A stretch of DNA of 64,000 nucleotides from Triatoma infestans (lineage: Eukaryota; Arthropoda; Insecta; Hemiptera; Reduviidae): assembly GCA_011037195.1 (NCBI GenBank), contig JAAEAF010006030.1, positions 1 to 64,000 of the forward strand. Direction: 5' to 3'. Positions within the stretch are counted from its first letter, which is position 1; every line of letters starts with the position of its first letter. Positions 1 to 10,914 of this stretch are shown one piece after another. The translations under genes were made by a program, and so were the position numbers. Under the pieces are notes generated by a model. That model worked only from the letters and a program-made list of their open reading frames with translations. It was not told the DNA's origin and searched no databases.

Positions 1-1324
1 CTGGCACGTTTATTAGGCCTTATTTTTTTCGATTCAACCATTTGGGAATGCGTATAAGGCATTTGCCATCCTTCTTAATTGGAAAATACAATACTGGTCC
101 GAACACATTCTAGGTGAGTACTAGTATGGCTTCAGGTCGAGCAGATCAACCACCGACCATATTTTCTCCGTCAGACAAATGATGGAAAAATGTTATGAAT
201 TTAATGGATATGTACCATCTTTTCGTCGATTTTAAACAAGCATACGACAGCATCAACAGAGAAGAACTGATTAAGATTATGCTGAATCTAGGAATCCTTG
301 TAAGTTAGTAAGGCTAACGAGAATGGCACTTACAGGGAGTAGCTGTAAGATGAAGGTTCAGGGAAGGCTGTCGGAGAAGTTTGCAGTCACAGACGGTCTG
401 AGACAAGGTGATCCTCTGTCTCCCACACTTTTTAATCTAGCACTCGAATACGCAATTAGAGCAATTCGTACAAATGCAAATGGTACTATTTGTAATAGGA
501 TGTCGCAACATCTTGCGTACGCAGATGATATGCTGGTATCAGCTCGCTCAAGAGCAGCGCTAGCAGGGGCTTTCGAGGAATTTGGAAGGGCTGCAACTAA
601 ATTAGGGTTACAAATAAATGATGAAAAGACTGTGTACATGAAGACAACCAGAACTTCCGAAAGAATAGAAGAAAGTGTGTGTTTTGGAATCCACGAATTC
701 AAGACAGTCAGTCAGGTCAAATATTTAGGAGCTCTCGTAACAGAAAAGAATGAAACCTCTGAAGCGATTAAGGCCAGATTGGCTTCCGGGAACAAGTGCT
801 ATTTCGCACTTCAGAAACCGCTGAAGTTTAGAGGTCTGACAAACAGAGCGAAGGTCCTTATTTATAAAACAATCATAAGACCTGTGGTCACATATGGTTG
901 TGAAACCTGGGTACTTACGAAGGAAACAGAGAGAATGCTAAATATATGGGAAAGGAAGATACTCAGAAGAATATATGGACCTGTCTGTGAAAATGGCATC
1001 TAGAGGATAAGAAAAAACGCTGAGCTCCGTCAAATATATAATGAACCAGACTTGGTAGCCTTTGTAAGGAAAAACCAGCTGAGATGGCTGGGGCATGTAG
1101 AACAAATGTCCGAAGGCAGGGTTCCAAAAAAGCTGTTGGAAGGGAAACCGGGAGGGTGCCGTAGAAAAGGACGTCCCCGATTGAGATGGCTGGGAGATGC
1201 GGAAGAGTTATTGAAAAGAATGGGAGTGAGAAGATGGAGAAGACACGCCCAGGAAAGAGAAGAGTGGAGGAGGCCCAGGCTCTTGTAGGGCCGTAGCGCC
1301 AAGGGGTAGGTAGGTAGGTAGGTA
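1..1324 (+). mobile_element. 5'-truncated LINE (RTE/CR1-like) reverse transcriptase remnant
   Basis: Conceptual translation on the plus strand gives a non-LTR reverse transcriptase. A frameshifted block at about 120-300 contains FVDFKQAYDS. The main ORF (323-1003) has the motifs GLRQGDPLSP and AYADD, the latter being the catalytic aspartate pair. After an in-frame TAG at 1001-1003, where relatives keep a tryptophan, the same frame continues to 1288 with the family C-terminus (LRWLGHVE, then GRPRLRWLGD). A short TAGG microsatellite (about 1300-1322) follows the stop, a typical LINE 3' tail. Stops near 128 and 230, a frame change near 210 and the TAG show it is dead. The left end may run off the window. 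Clade assignment is tentative. Confidence 0.85.
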
Positions 1325-2210
1325 TTTTTTTCGATAATATTTGAAATTTTGAAGAGATATGTAGTATCCCACAAGATAGAGCTCCTCCCACATAATGCAA
1401 GAATCGTGAAGGAATACTTAGATTCCATGTCTCCTAATGAGTGTATACTAATGGGACCGGCAAGATATCTCTAATATTCGAATATTCAAAATAAAAACTT
1501 GTTTTCGAGGCTGTAACTGAAAAAAAAACAAAAAAAAATTAAGAAAAATGTATCAATGAAAAGGTAGTTTTGGTTCTTAGAACATTCCATACCAACCCAA
1601 TACATATTTCTTTTGCCACTTACTACATTGCCTATATCTAGCTGCAAAATAAAAGTTCTTGAGAATAAAGCTATCAGAGTTTTTAAAATAAGAAAACTGA
1701 TAAATTTTAAAATTTAATATCTTGTGAATGGACTCAACCAATTTTAAATTTATTTTAACCTATTTTTCTCCTTTTTAACGTTTTTTTAAAAATATTTTAA
1801 AAAAACAATAGGTTTTTCTTTTATTTAAAATAAAAAAGAAAAACAGACGTTTTATACCACGGATTTTTTCGTTTAACTAAATGGAATTGAGATTTTTAAA
1901 AATGATGTGAAAATTAAAAGTATGAACGAATTTAAATAAAACAAACAGCATCTCAAAATTCCATAAAATATGGAAAGTTATAGGGATGGACATTTTCACG
2001 CGGATACCCAGTATATGCATATGTGCGTGAGGAGCTCAAACTTATTATTCTGTTCAAGTATCACCAGAGGGGAGTTGAAAATCCATAAATTCGTTAATTC
2101 GTAAAGTAGCGACTTAATGAATGCCCCCCCCCCGCGCCGCCACCGACGCCAGTTTATCATGAAATTTTCTGATAACTTCTTTATTATAATTGATTCATTT
2201 TTATTTGTAT
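1325..2210. other. AT-rich intergenic DNA, no gene seen
   Basis: Low-complexity A/T-rich sequence with poly-A and poly-T runs and a C-rich run near 2126-2140. I see no coding potential and no recognisable repeat apart from the start of the fold-back element at its right edge. Confidence 0.6.
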
Positions 2211-2211
2211 T

Positions 2212-5118
2212 ATTACTTTCTCTTAATCCCCCATAGCAAGAGGAAGTATTGTAATCGTGCCAAATTATCGATATCGAGTTTTCACCGGAAATATTCATTT
2301 TGAGGTCCCCTGTGTCCAAAAAAGTGGTTTTTAGCAAATGGTCTGTGTGTGTGTGTGTGTGTGTGTGAACAGCATAGCTCAAAAAAACGAAAAATCGCAG
2401 AAAGTTTAAACTTGATATTCTGTTTTGGTATCACTATGGGATCCCGATAGTAGGCTAGCGGTCGAAATTCTTCGACCGGAAGTACCACTTTACTAAATGG
2501 TTTTTTCCCTTTTTTTGTAATTTTCTCAAAAATGGTTTTAACGATTTTCTTTAAACTTGATATATCAACTATATTTACAAAGATCTACAATTTTTATTTG
2601 AAATATTTCTTTGGGAAAATGCATTCAAAGGCACTTTTTGGGGAGAGGGGGTGGTGGGTTGTCCTCTAAAGTCCTATTTCAGTTTACTATACAATTCTAT
2701 CATCTAAACAATATTAATTAGAATTAAATGTGTTGTTGAAATTATGAGTTTGAAAAAATCGGATGGCCGGAAGTGCGATTTTTACTAAATGTATTTTTCA
2801 TGGTTTTCTGGTATTTTTTTTTTTTCTTTCTTGCAATTTTCTCAAAAAGGCTCGGAACGCTTTTCTTTAACTTTGAATATCAAACTACACAGCAAAATCT
2901 ACAACTGTTATTTAAATTTCTCTGGAAAAAAATTAGTTGACGGCACTTTTGCGCGGAGGGTGGAGTTAGGTTTCATCTAACGTGCTCCATAGTGGGTGAT
3001 TATACCATCCTTAGCATCCAACAAAATTAATATAAATAAATCGAGTCCAAAATTCCGAGTTTCAAGAAAATAAGTAAACCGAAGTGCTCTTTTACTGAAT
3101 TTTTTTTTTTTTCGTTTTGACGAACTCAAACGAATTTCATCAAAATTTGGACACAAACTATAAAAAATTTGTCATTACAATTTTGTAAACTGTGGTAAGA
3201 TAAAGTTGTGTGAGTGTTTTACATCAGATTTTTTTTTTTTTTTTTTAGAATAAAATTGATAATTGGGAAGTTTTTGTGAAGAGCTACAACATTAAGGCGT
3301 TTCTATGGAATATCAATTACAGTAAAATGAGATTTAAGATAAATTAAATGCATTTCTTGAAACAGAGAAATTGAAAAAAATTGGTTCACATACACCAACC
3401 TTATGCGAAATTTTGGATTCCCCCACTACCCACCCACTAGTTATATTTGAATGTAATATTCACACCTATTAAACGTTAGTTAAAAGTTCCGTTGATTGAC
3501 GCAAATTTATTCAAATTATAAGACTTGCATTGACATATCGTTTGCATATTAAATTACAGGTTTTTTTTTGTTTTTTTTTTTATTAAATTCCACAGTTTAC
3601 TATTTCAGATTAAGCAAAATATAAAAAATAATTTATTTTGGATTTATTCCAACCTATTTTTTTTTTGCATTCCTTTACTGTGTAGTAGGAAGTAATGTAA
3701 TCATGACCAATGTTGGAAATTTAAGTTTTCACCGGAAATACTATTTTAAGACCGGAAATTAATGCTTTAAGAAGTGATTCTAAAAACTGTGTGAAAACAA
3801 AAAATCATTTTTTTCAAAAGACATAAGTTTCATTCTCACATTTCAACAGATTATTCAGAATGAATTAAAAATTTTAACAATCCAAATGGATAGCCGTACT
3901 ATAAAAACGTATTAAAATGGGACACTGTATAATAAATAATTGATTTATTTTATTTTTAATATCAATCTTTCATTTAAAAAAAAAAAAAGAAGATATTTTC
4001 AAGATAAATTAAAATCAAACAAATAATATTTAGGAAATAGAATAAGCGGCATATTTATATATTCATATACTTCCTCTTTTGTGTTCGTTGTTCCCCACTC
4101 CTTTGTAAAAGTTAGTTAATTAAAAAAAATCTGGTGTGAAACACTCACACAACTTTCTCTTACTCCAGTTCCAAAATGATCATTGACAAATTTTATAGTT
4201 TGGGACAAATTTATGAAATTGTCGAAAACTGAAAAAACTGTTCAGTAAAAGCGCACCTCCGGTTTACTAATTTTCTTGAAACTCGGAATTTCAGCCATCT
4301 ATTTATTTCTAATTATGTTTGGATGATTAGAATTGTATAATGAACTAGGATAGCACTTTGATGAAAATCTAACCCCACCCTCCCCTAAAAGTGCTCTTAA
4401 AAGAAATTTCCCAGAGAAATGTTTTAGATAAAAGTTGTAGATCTTTGCATGTTTAGTTTATATACAAAGTTTCAAAAAAATCGTCAGAGCCATTTTTGAG
4501 AAAATTGCGAAAAAGTGGAATAAATCATTTAGTAAAGTGGTAAAGTAAACGCACTTCCGGTTATCCGATTTTTTTCAAACTCGGAATTTCAACAACATAT
4601 TTAATTCTAATTAACATTATTTAGATGACAGAATTGTCTAATCAACTGAAATAGCACTTTAGATGGAAACCTAACCCACCCCTCCCCCAAAAGTGCCCTT
4701 CAATGCATTTTCCCGGAGAAATGTTTCAATAAAAGTGTAGATCTTTGTATGTGTGGTTGATGTTTGGAGTTTAAAGAAAATGTCGGAGCCATTTTTGAGA
4801 AAAATCGCAAACAAGTAAAAAAATCCACACTTTGTAACGTTATTTACGGTTAAGGATTTTGAAGGATATGTACTGTCAGATCACAACGTGATTACCGAAC
4901 GGAATATCAAGTTTGAACTTTCTGCGATTTTAGTTTATGAGCTATGCTGTTCACATACACACATATACACACACAACACCCACACACACAGACCATTGCT
5001 TTAACGACCACTTGTTTTGGACCAGGGACTCAAAACGGTATTCCGGTGAAAACTCGATATCGAAAATTTGACACCATTACAATACTTCCTCTTAGTTAGG
5101 AGTAAGAGAAAGTAAAAA
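2212..5118. repeat. 2.9-kb fold-back element of ACTTCCGG modules
   Basis: The left arm (about 2212-3247) is the diverged reverse complement of the right arm (about 4122-5118). Ends are TTACTTTCTCTTA on the left and TAAGAGAAAGTAA on the right. Inner ends are the inverted forms of TGTGAAACACTCACACAAC. Each arm is built of modules of about 290-310 bp that restart at a CCGGAAGT/ACTTCCGG box: 2476, 2767 and 3079 on the left; 4255, 4553 and a degenerate one near 4847 on the right. A CA/TG microsatellite sits at the matching place in both arms (2341-2368 and about 4960-4992). A central 0.87 kb is AT-rich and holds a further module fragment at 3670-3780. No ORF was recognised. Confidence 0.75.
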
Positions 5119-5590
5119 AATAAGTTAAAAAATGTAAGATTAGAGTTAATGTTCATGAAAATGTCTTCCACAAATGATCATGCCAAATTATACTTAATGA
5201 GCAATATCATCAGAATATTATAATATTTGATAAAAAAAAATAATCATATAAATTAACATTTTCCTTGATATTACCCTTGTTATAACACTTTTTATTGAAA
5301 TTTATGAATAATTTAATTAATATAGAATATTTATTTATCATTTAAAGCATTTTTACTTTTCTCATACTCATAAAAATAATATTGAATTAAATATATCAAT
5401 AGTAATAACTAAAAAACAAAAAAAATGTATGCATTAAATAAATATTTAATAATAAAAAAAAAAAAAAAACAATAAACTATTAAAACAAAAATATTAATGA
5501 TTATATAAAAATTGAAGTAAATATTTACCAACGATCTAATATCCAAGAAAGATTATTAATCGCGCGATGTTATAGATTTATATAACGTTA
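5119..5590. other. AT-rich spacer
   Basis: Very A/T-rich, with poly-A runs. Nothing recognisable on either strand. Confidence 0.6.
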
Positions 5591-5599
5591 AATGAAGGA

Positions 5600-5745
5600 C
5601 GAATTGTGCAGATTTGCCGGGTGTACAAGGCGGTGGCCACCAAGCTACTGATGTTGGCCGGGGGCGGAGGGCGCATGTCCCCGCAATGCGTACCCCCCCA
5701 CTAGACTTGCTCAGGCTTGGTGGATGGTCATCAGGAACATCCTGA
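5600..5745 (+). mobile_element. Possible LINE coding fragment (GC-rich island)
   Basis: An abrupt GC-rich island in AT-rich DNA. On the plus strand it reads roughly ICRVYKAVATKLLMLAG, which resembles the region between reverse transcriptase and RNase H in R1/Jockey-like LINEs. The RNase H remnant starts 190 bp downstream on the same strand. Resemblance is from memory and short, so this is tentative. Confidence 0.3.
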
Positions 5746-5934
5746 CATAGAAGTATATATAAGTACTCCAAAACTTCATGATATATTAAAGCTAGATTTT
5801 ATTAAAATTTAATTTTTAGATTAATTAACTATATAAATAAATAAAAACTTATGACCTTTGTCAGTACATATTTTTTTTCTTTTTTTTATCGATTTTTGTT
5901 TTACGAATAATTTAGTATCTAATATAACAAATTT

Positions 5935-6990
5935 ACGATTGAATGTAGGGTAGAGTGTGGAGCCAGCGAAGCGCTAAGTCCCCAAATATACCTAGATGAA
6001 AATCTCCGAAATTACCGAGAGAGGTGAATGGGGCTGGTCCCAACCCACCCCTGTTCGGTAAACTCGATCGGTATACAGATGGATCAAAACTCCGACTGGG
6101 TGTCGGAGCTGGGGTTACGGGCAGGCATAAAGTCTAAATTAAGGCCACAGCCTAGGGAAAGTACGCCACCGTCTTTCAGGCTGAAGTCGTGGCGTTACAA
6201 ACTCTGCGCTAGGAATCATAAGCCAAAGGATAGTGGTAGAGGAGTGGCCATATACTCCGACAGTCAGGCAGCCATGAAGGCACTTTCCTCACATCAAATA
6301 GTCTCAAGACTGTGTGGGACTGCCTACTTGCCCTCACCGAGGTGGGTACTCGGAACAAACAGACACTCGCCTGGGTACCGGGACATGCGGGGTCCCTGGG
6401 CAATGAGAGGGCGGATGCCCTAGCGAGGGAGGGCTCGCAGGATACCTTCATAGGCCCCGAACCCTTCTGCGGCTTGTCCAGGAGCCTCATTCAAACTTCT
6501 ATCACGGGGTGGATAGAAGATCAGCGTGTCGTGGCGTTGGTGGGATGGAACACCAGGACAGAGGCAGGCAAAGCTCTTCATTAAAAGACATTTGCCTAAA
6601 TTTACCAAAGACCTACTGAGCCAAATCCGAAGGGATATAAGGTTAATTGTGGGTCTACTAACAGGGCATTGTAGCTGAATAGACACATGCACCACCTACA
6701 ACTTGCGGATAGTGCGGTATGCCGATTCTGCAAGGTAGAGGAGGAGACCCCGGCGCACATCCTTTGTGAGTGCGCCGGCCTGGCGAGGATTAGGTTTCTT
6801 CAATGGGGACGGGCAATCCCGAAGCTGAAAGCTTCATGACGGAGCCGCTCTCAGCTTTGCTAGGATTGATTAGGAGGGCAAAGCTGGGGGCTGTTCTGTA
6901 ATTTAAGGGGATCCACAATAGACCTCAATTTGTAGGTCGCAGTGGAATGAGGCTCCCCCCCCCCCCGATTCTATTCTATTCTATTCTATC
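5935..6990 (+). mobile_element. LINE 3' end: RNase H and zinc-finger domain, copy 1
   Basis: Frameshifted translation shows an RNase H domain (YTDGSK near 6070, AIYSDSQAA near 6250, WVPGHAGSLGNERADALA near 6370). A C-terminal gag-like zinc knuckle follows (CRFCKVEEETPAHILCEC near 6725), as found after RNase H in I/Jockey-group LINEs. The untranslated 3' end carries GGTCGCAGTGGAATGAGG, a C run and an ATTCT microsatellite (about 6967-6989). Several frame changes and stops make it non-functional. A second, closely related copy lies at 26583-27412 on the minus strand. Confidence 0.85.
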
Positions 6991-7585
6991 TCCGTAACAT
7001 TCACATAACTTTCTCTTATTTTAAATAAATACTTATAATATTGCCAATTTACTTGAAACTCGCAATTTTTACTCAATTTAGCTGACCTCAATATTGAGAT
7101 GTATAGCTCAGAAAACTAAACTAAAAACGACAACTGAGTGATCTACTCGCTCTCCCAGAACCACTTTACTTACTCGGAAAAAATGTTTCAAACTAAAGCA
7201 ATAAAAATGACCACTTCCGGTCTACCGATTTTCTTCGAAACTCGGAATTTTTAGCAGCAAGAATTTAATTAATATTAATGATATGATCGTAAAATAAGAA
7301 AATTTGATGGGGTCTCTAACGCTAATCATTTTTGAGAATTACTTCATTTTTTTAAATTTTTTGTAGAAGTAGTTAGCAATGATATTGCTACAAAAAAAAA
7401 GAAAATCTTGTAAGCGATAGTCTCCAAAATTTTATTCATATCTTTGTAAATATGAATTTTATCATTAAACTGTATTAGGTTTTGTTATGTTGGCACACTT
7501 GTTGGAAAAGTAAATACCAAATGTAAATTTGATTAGACAAATAGTTTGTTTTATACGGCTATTTGAAATAAGCGTGTTGTGTATT
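6991..7585. other. AT-rich DNA with ACTTCCGG-module fragment
   Basis: Contains one fragment of the module family (CACTTCCGGTCTACCGATTT near 7202) and TTCTCTTA-like ends near 7010. No gene seen. The stretch just before 7590 may include the degenerate 5' end of the mariner element. Confidence 0.45.
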
Positions 7586-7589
7586 GTTT

Positions 7590-8625
7590 ACAAAATGAAT
7601 AAACTTGAATACCGTCCTGTCATAAAATTCTTCGTTTTGTATAGTTTATCGCAAACAGAAATTCATCTATAGTTGATGAAGGTGTATAAGGAGTCTGCAC
7701 CCTCGTTATCAACAGTGAAAAAAATGGGCAGCTGAGTTTAAACGTGGTTGAACCTTGATTAAAGATTATCCAAGTGAAAGGCGGCCAAAAACTGCAACTA
7801 CCGAAGAAAATATCGAGCAACTATGGAAGATACACAATATGGTTCTATATGATCGACGATTAAAGGTGTATGACATAGCTTAGGCTGTAGGCTCCTCAGA
7901 AGAAAGGGTACGGCATATTTTACACGAAGAATATGAGAAAGCTTTGTGCAAGATGGGTGCCGCATATGTTAAATGCTGATCACAAACAAATGAAGAATCG
8001 AGTTTCTCAGCAATCTTTGTGCCGTTTTGAGAAGTATCCAACCGACTTTCTTCGCCGGTTTGTTAGAATGGATGAAAAGTGGGTTCACCCGAGTCAAAAC
8101 AACAACCCAAACGGTGGGTAGAAGCCGGTGGCTCTGCACGTAGAAAGCAAAGACAATTGCATCGGCTGGAAAAGTTATTGCTAGTGTTTTTTGGGGATTC
8201 CAAAGGGATTCTTTTAATTGACTACCTGCCAAAGGGTCACACAATTAATGCAGAATACTATGCAAACTTCTTGGCCAGCTAGATGAAAAAATTAAAGAGA
8301 AAAGGTCTGGAAAAAAATCCTCTTTCACCAGGACAGTGCATCCGCCCACAAAAGGCGCTTTGGCAATGGGAAAAGTGAGGGATTTGAAGTATGAATTGTT
8401 GAAACATCCTTCCTATTCGCCAGATTTGGCTCCCACTAACTTTCATCTATTCTCAAACCTTAAGAAATTGGTGACTGGAAAACGTTTTGAGTCAAATGAA
8501 GTGGTGATAGCAGCGGTAAATGGATATTTTTGAAGACCTTCGTATTGAACTAAAGACTGACTACATTAAGACTACATAAAAAAAAACTCATTTTCACTAC
8601 TGGGCCGAGAACTTTTCACCATGAT
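7590..8625 (+). pseudogene. mariner-family transposase, degenerate
   Basis: A conceptual transposase begins MNKLEYRPVIKF at about 7594. Its catalytic signatures are scattered over frames: MDEKWV (first Asp at 8071), HQDSASAHK (second Asp at 8332) and YSPDLAP (third Asp at 8423). The block GILLIDYLPKGHTINAEYYA at 8196-8262 is typical of mariner. The 91-nt gap between the second and third Asp codons is not a multiple of three and is shorter than the D34D spacing, so part is deleted. Many stops interrupt the N-terminal DNA-binding half. The 3' end near 8600 (GGCCGAGAACTTTTCA) looks like a mariner terminal region. It is clearly inactive. Confidence 0.9.
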
Positions 8626-9100
8626 AACCAAAATTGGTGGAAAGAAATAATACTTTAAGTTCTGATAAAGTTTTAGATAAGCTATCTTTTTAAGGAAAGC
8701 AACATGGCAAGAAATTTTTGATAAGGGAACGTTTTAGAGAGGTTTTAGTGGCATAGAAACAAAGAGATAACGTTAAAAGAAATATCTTATATGGATAGAA
8801 GAAAAAGAAATGGCCGATCTCCAATCTATTGCCATTTCCTCTCAATTGTTTTGATTCCTTTTTTAGATAGATAATCCAACGATCAGTTCTTTCCATCTGA
8901 GAAAAAAAGAGAATATCATTTCTGTTTCATTTCAGTTTTATTTTCTCATTTGCTGTAAGAAGGATGTTTTTAGCGAAACATCTGGATACGAGTTTATGTC
9001 TTTAGGTCCATGCAAATAGAATAAATAAATAAAAAAGGATATAGCAAGCAGCCAATTAGATATCCTGTTTACATAACCGCAGGATATCCGACAGGAAAGC
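8626..9100. other. Intergenic, no gene seen
   Basis: AT-rich sequence with no recognisable coding or RNA signal on either strand. Confidence 0.5.
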
Positions 9101-9104
9101 TATG

Positions 9105-9540
9105 GTTGAAATTCCTTAACCGGAAGTACCTATGAATTTACTGAATTGTTTTTTACTGGTGGATTGCTATTTTCTTTAAACTAGTGTAAACATCTGATAC
9201 ATAATAAAAATATATTTTTAGGTAATTTAAATATTTTTCTGTAAAATATTGGATTTCATAGGGTTTCATTGAACGGAGGTGGCAATAGGTTGTCCTCTAA
9301 AGAGCCACTTCGCTGTATTGTACGGTTGGACTACTTACTTAATATTCATAAAAATTGAATGTGTTGCTGACATTCAAGAGATCGGTTGGAAAGGAAGTGT
9401 TAAATTACTTCACATTTTTTTCTTCTTTTTTTGAGTTTTCCGCTCGCTATTTTCTCGAAAGACAACTAACAGATGCTAAAAGTTCGACCTAGCAATTTTG
9501 TTTGAAACTTTTCCCCAATAAAATGTTCCTCTCGTGTGCA
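9105..9540 (-). repeat. Diverged ACTTCCGG-module repeat
   Basis: Contains AACCGGAAGTACCTATG near 9119, then GGTTGTCCTCTAAAG and a GGAAGTGTTAAATTAC box near 9395. This is the minus orientation of the module family, about 275 bp between boxes. It is strongly diverged and truncated. Confidence 0.6.
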
Positions 9541-10370
9541 AGATTACCCATGTGTAAACACTGAACGTAATTTACATTATTATTATTATTATAAGTACTT
9601 CATTTTAAAAATGATACAAATAAATAATAAAATCTTTCAATAATTAATTGACTGTACAGCAAAATAAATCCATGAAAAAAAGGAACTTAAGTACAAAAGC
9701 ATGGCAAAGAACCGTATGCCAGAGTTTACAGCATACGCAAAAAAAAAAATGAATAAAAAAAATTAAAAGAAGAAAAACAAAACAGAAATTATAATAAAAA
9801 TAAAACAGAACTGAATAAAGATAGGAAAGTAAATAAAAGTGGTTAACACATCTATTGGTTAAATAAATCAAACTTAGTTTTTATAAATTAGAATAGAAAG
9901 AAAGCTGAAAAATTAACCGAAAGAATCTGAGATCCCTATCGTGCTTAATTCTTCAAGCGTTGCGAGCATAATCAATTCAAGTATGAAAAAAAGCAGTTGT
10001 CCGGTTTAGTTAAACAATAATTTCTCCTCCGGAAAGAGAAACATTTGCCAAGATGGAGGAGTCGCAGGACATTCTGCCAAGAAATGAAACAAATTCTCTC
10101 GTGCTTGGCAATTAACAAAGAGGACATATTTCTCCTTCTTAATCCAAGCGATATAATTGAGGTATAACAATTTCCGCTCTTAGTTTCAACAACTAACATA
10201 TTTCTGAAAGTTTGAGGTTTATTAAATAGAGACGATGTTACAAGTGATTTATCGGTCAGTGATTTAACTGATGCATTCAACATGTGAATGCAAGTTTTAT
10301 ATAAAAAAAAAAAAGCGGTCACAGTTTCCTTGCACGACAAAATGACTCTTTTAGACGAACTGACCTAATT
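9541..10370. other. Intergenic, ATT microsatellite, no gene seen
   Basis: Holds a short ATT repeat (about 9576-9593) and A-rich stretches that give spurious lysine/phenylalanine-rich reading frames. A 122-codon frame on the minus strand (9972-10340) matches nothing I recognise. Confidence 0.45.
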
Positions 10371-10589
10371 TTATTGAGTAAGTTTGAGAGTTGTTCGCTC
10401 CATTTATCTCGATCATTAAGAGTACAAGATAGGTCACTGGAAAAGTCACGTGCCAACGAAAGCCAGTACACTTACATGACTATGTTTTACCATTGGGCTG
10501 TAGATGGGCATCCTTATGGTCTCATTTTGTTCAGTGATGCATTCTGGGAAAAGCCGTATATGAAATTACCTACTTGGGGATACTACTTG

Positions 10590-10835
10590 AAGGCGAGACA
10601 CATCACCCCTCCCCATGACTATTTGCTGGCCACGATTATTTGCAGAGCTATTTACACAAAATAGGAATTAAGCCGATCCTACTTTGCCTTCTGTGCGGCT
10701 CTGTTGAAATTATGGTCTCAGACCATCTCCAGTCTCCAAAGCTCTTTGCCGTCCTGTATGTAAAGACGCAGATACCTACATTATTGGGCTGTCAGAAAGA
10801 AGATGGGCTATATGCCCCGACACTGGCGCAGGATA
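10590..10835 (+). pseudogene. LINE C-terminal zinc-finger fragment
   Basis: Read across frames, this resembles the C-terminus of an RNase H-bearing LINE: HDYLLATIICRAIYTK, then IGIKP, a Cys-rich CLLCGSVEIMVSDHLQS, and downstream remnants of an RRW motif near 10800. Only this short tail is present and it is frameshifted. Identification rests on the spacing of the LTGHDYL-like and CxLCxSxExxxxDHL-like motifs. Confidence 0.4.
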
Positions 10836-10914
10836 AACAAACAAAAAACTTGCATATTTCTCTTACTGCAATTCTTACGGCCATAATTAACCATTTTTTC
10901 TAAAAATACTTCGA

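Noticed and set aside
963..1428. Minus-strand reading frames of 132-145 codons
   Set aside because: They are the antisense of the LINE C-terminus at 1004-1288 and have no protein-family resemblance.
9644..9871. 75-codon minus-strand frame rich in Phe, Tyr and Leu
   Set aside because: Produced by an A-rich tract; composition mimics membrane protein but no motif or context supports a gene.
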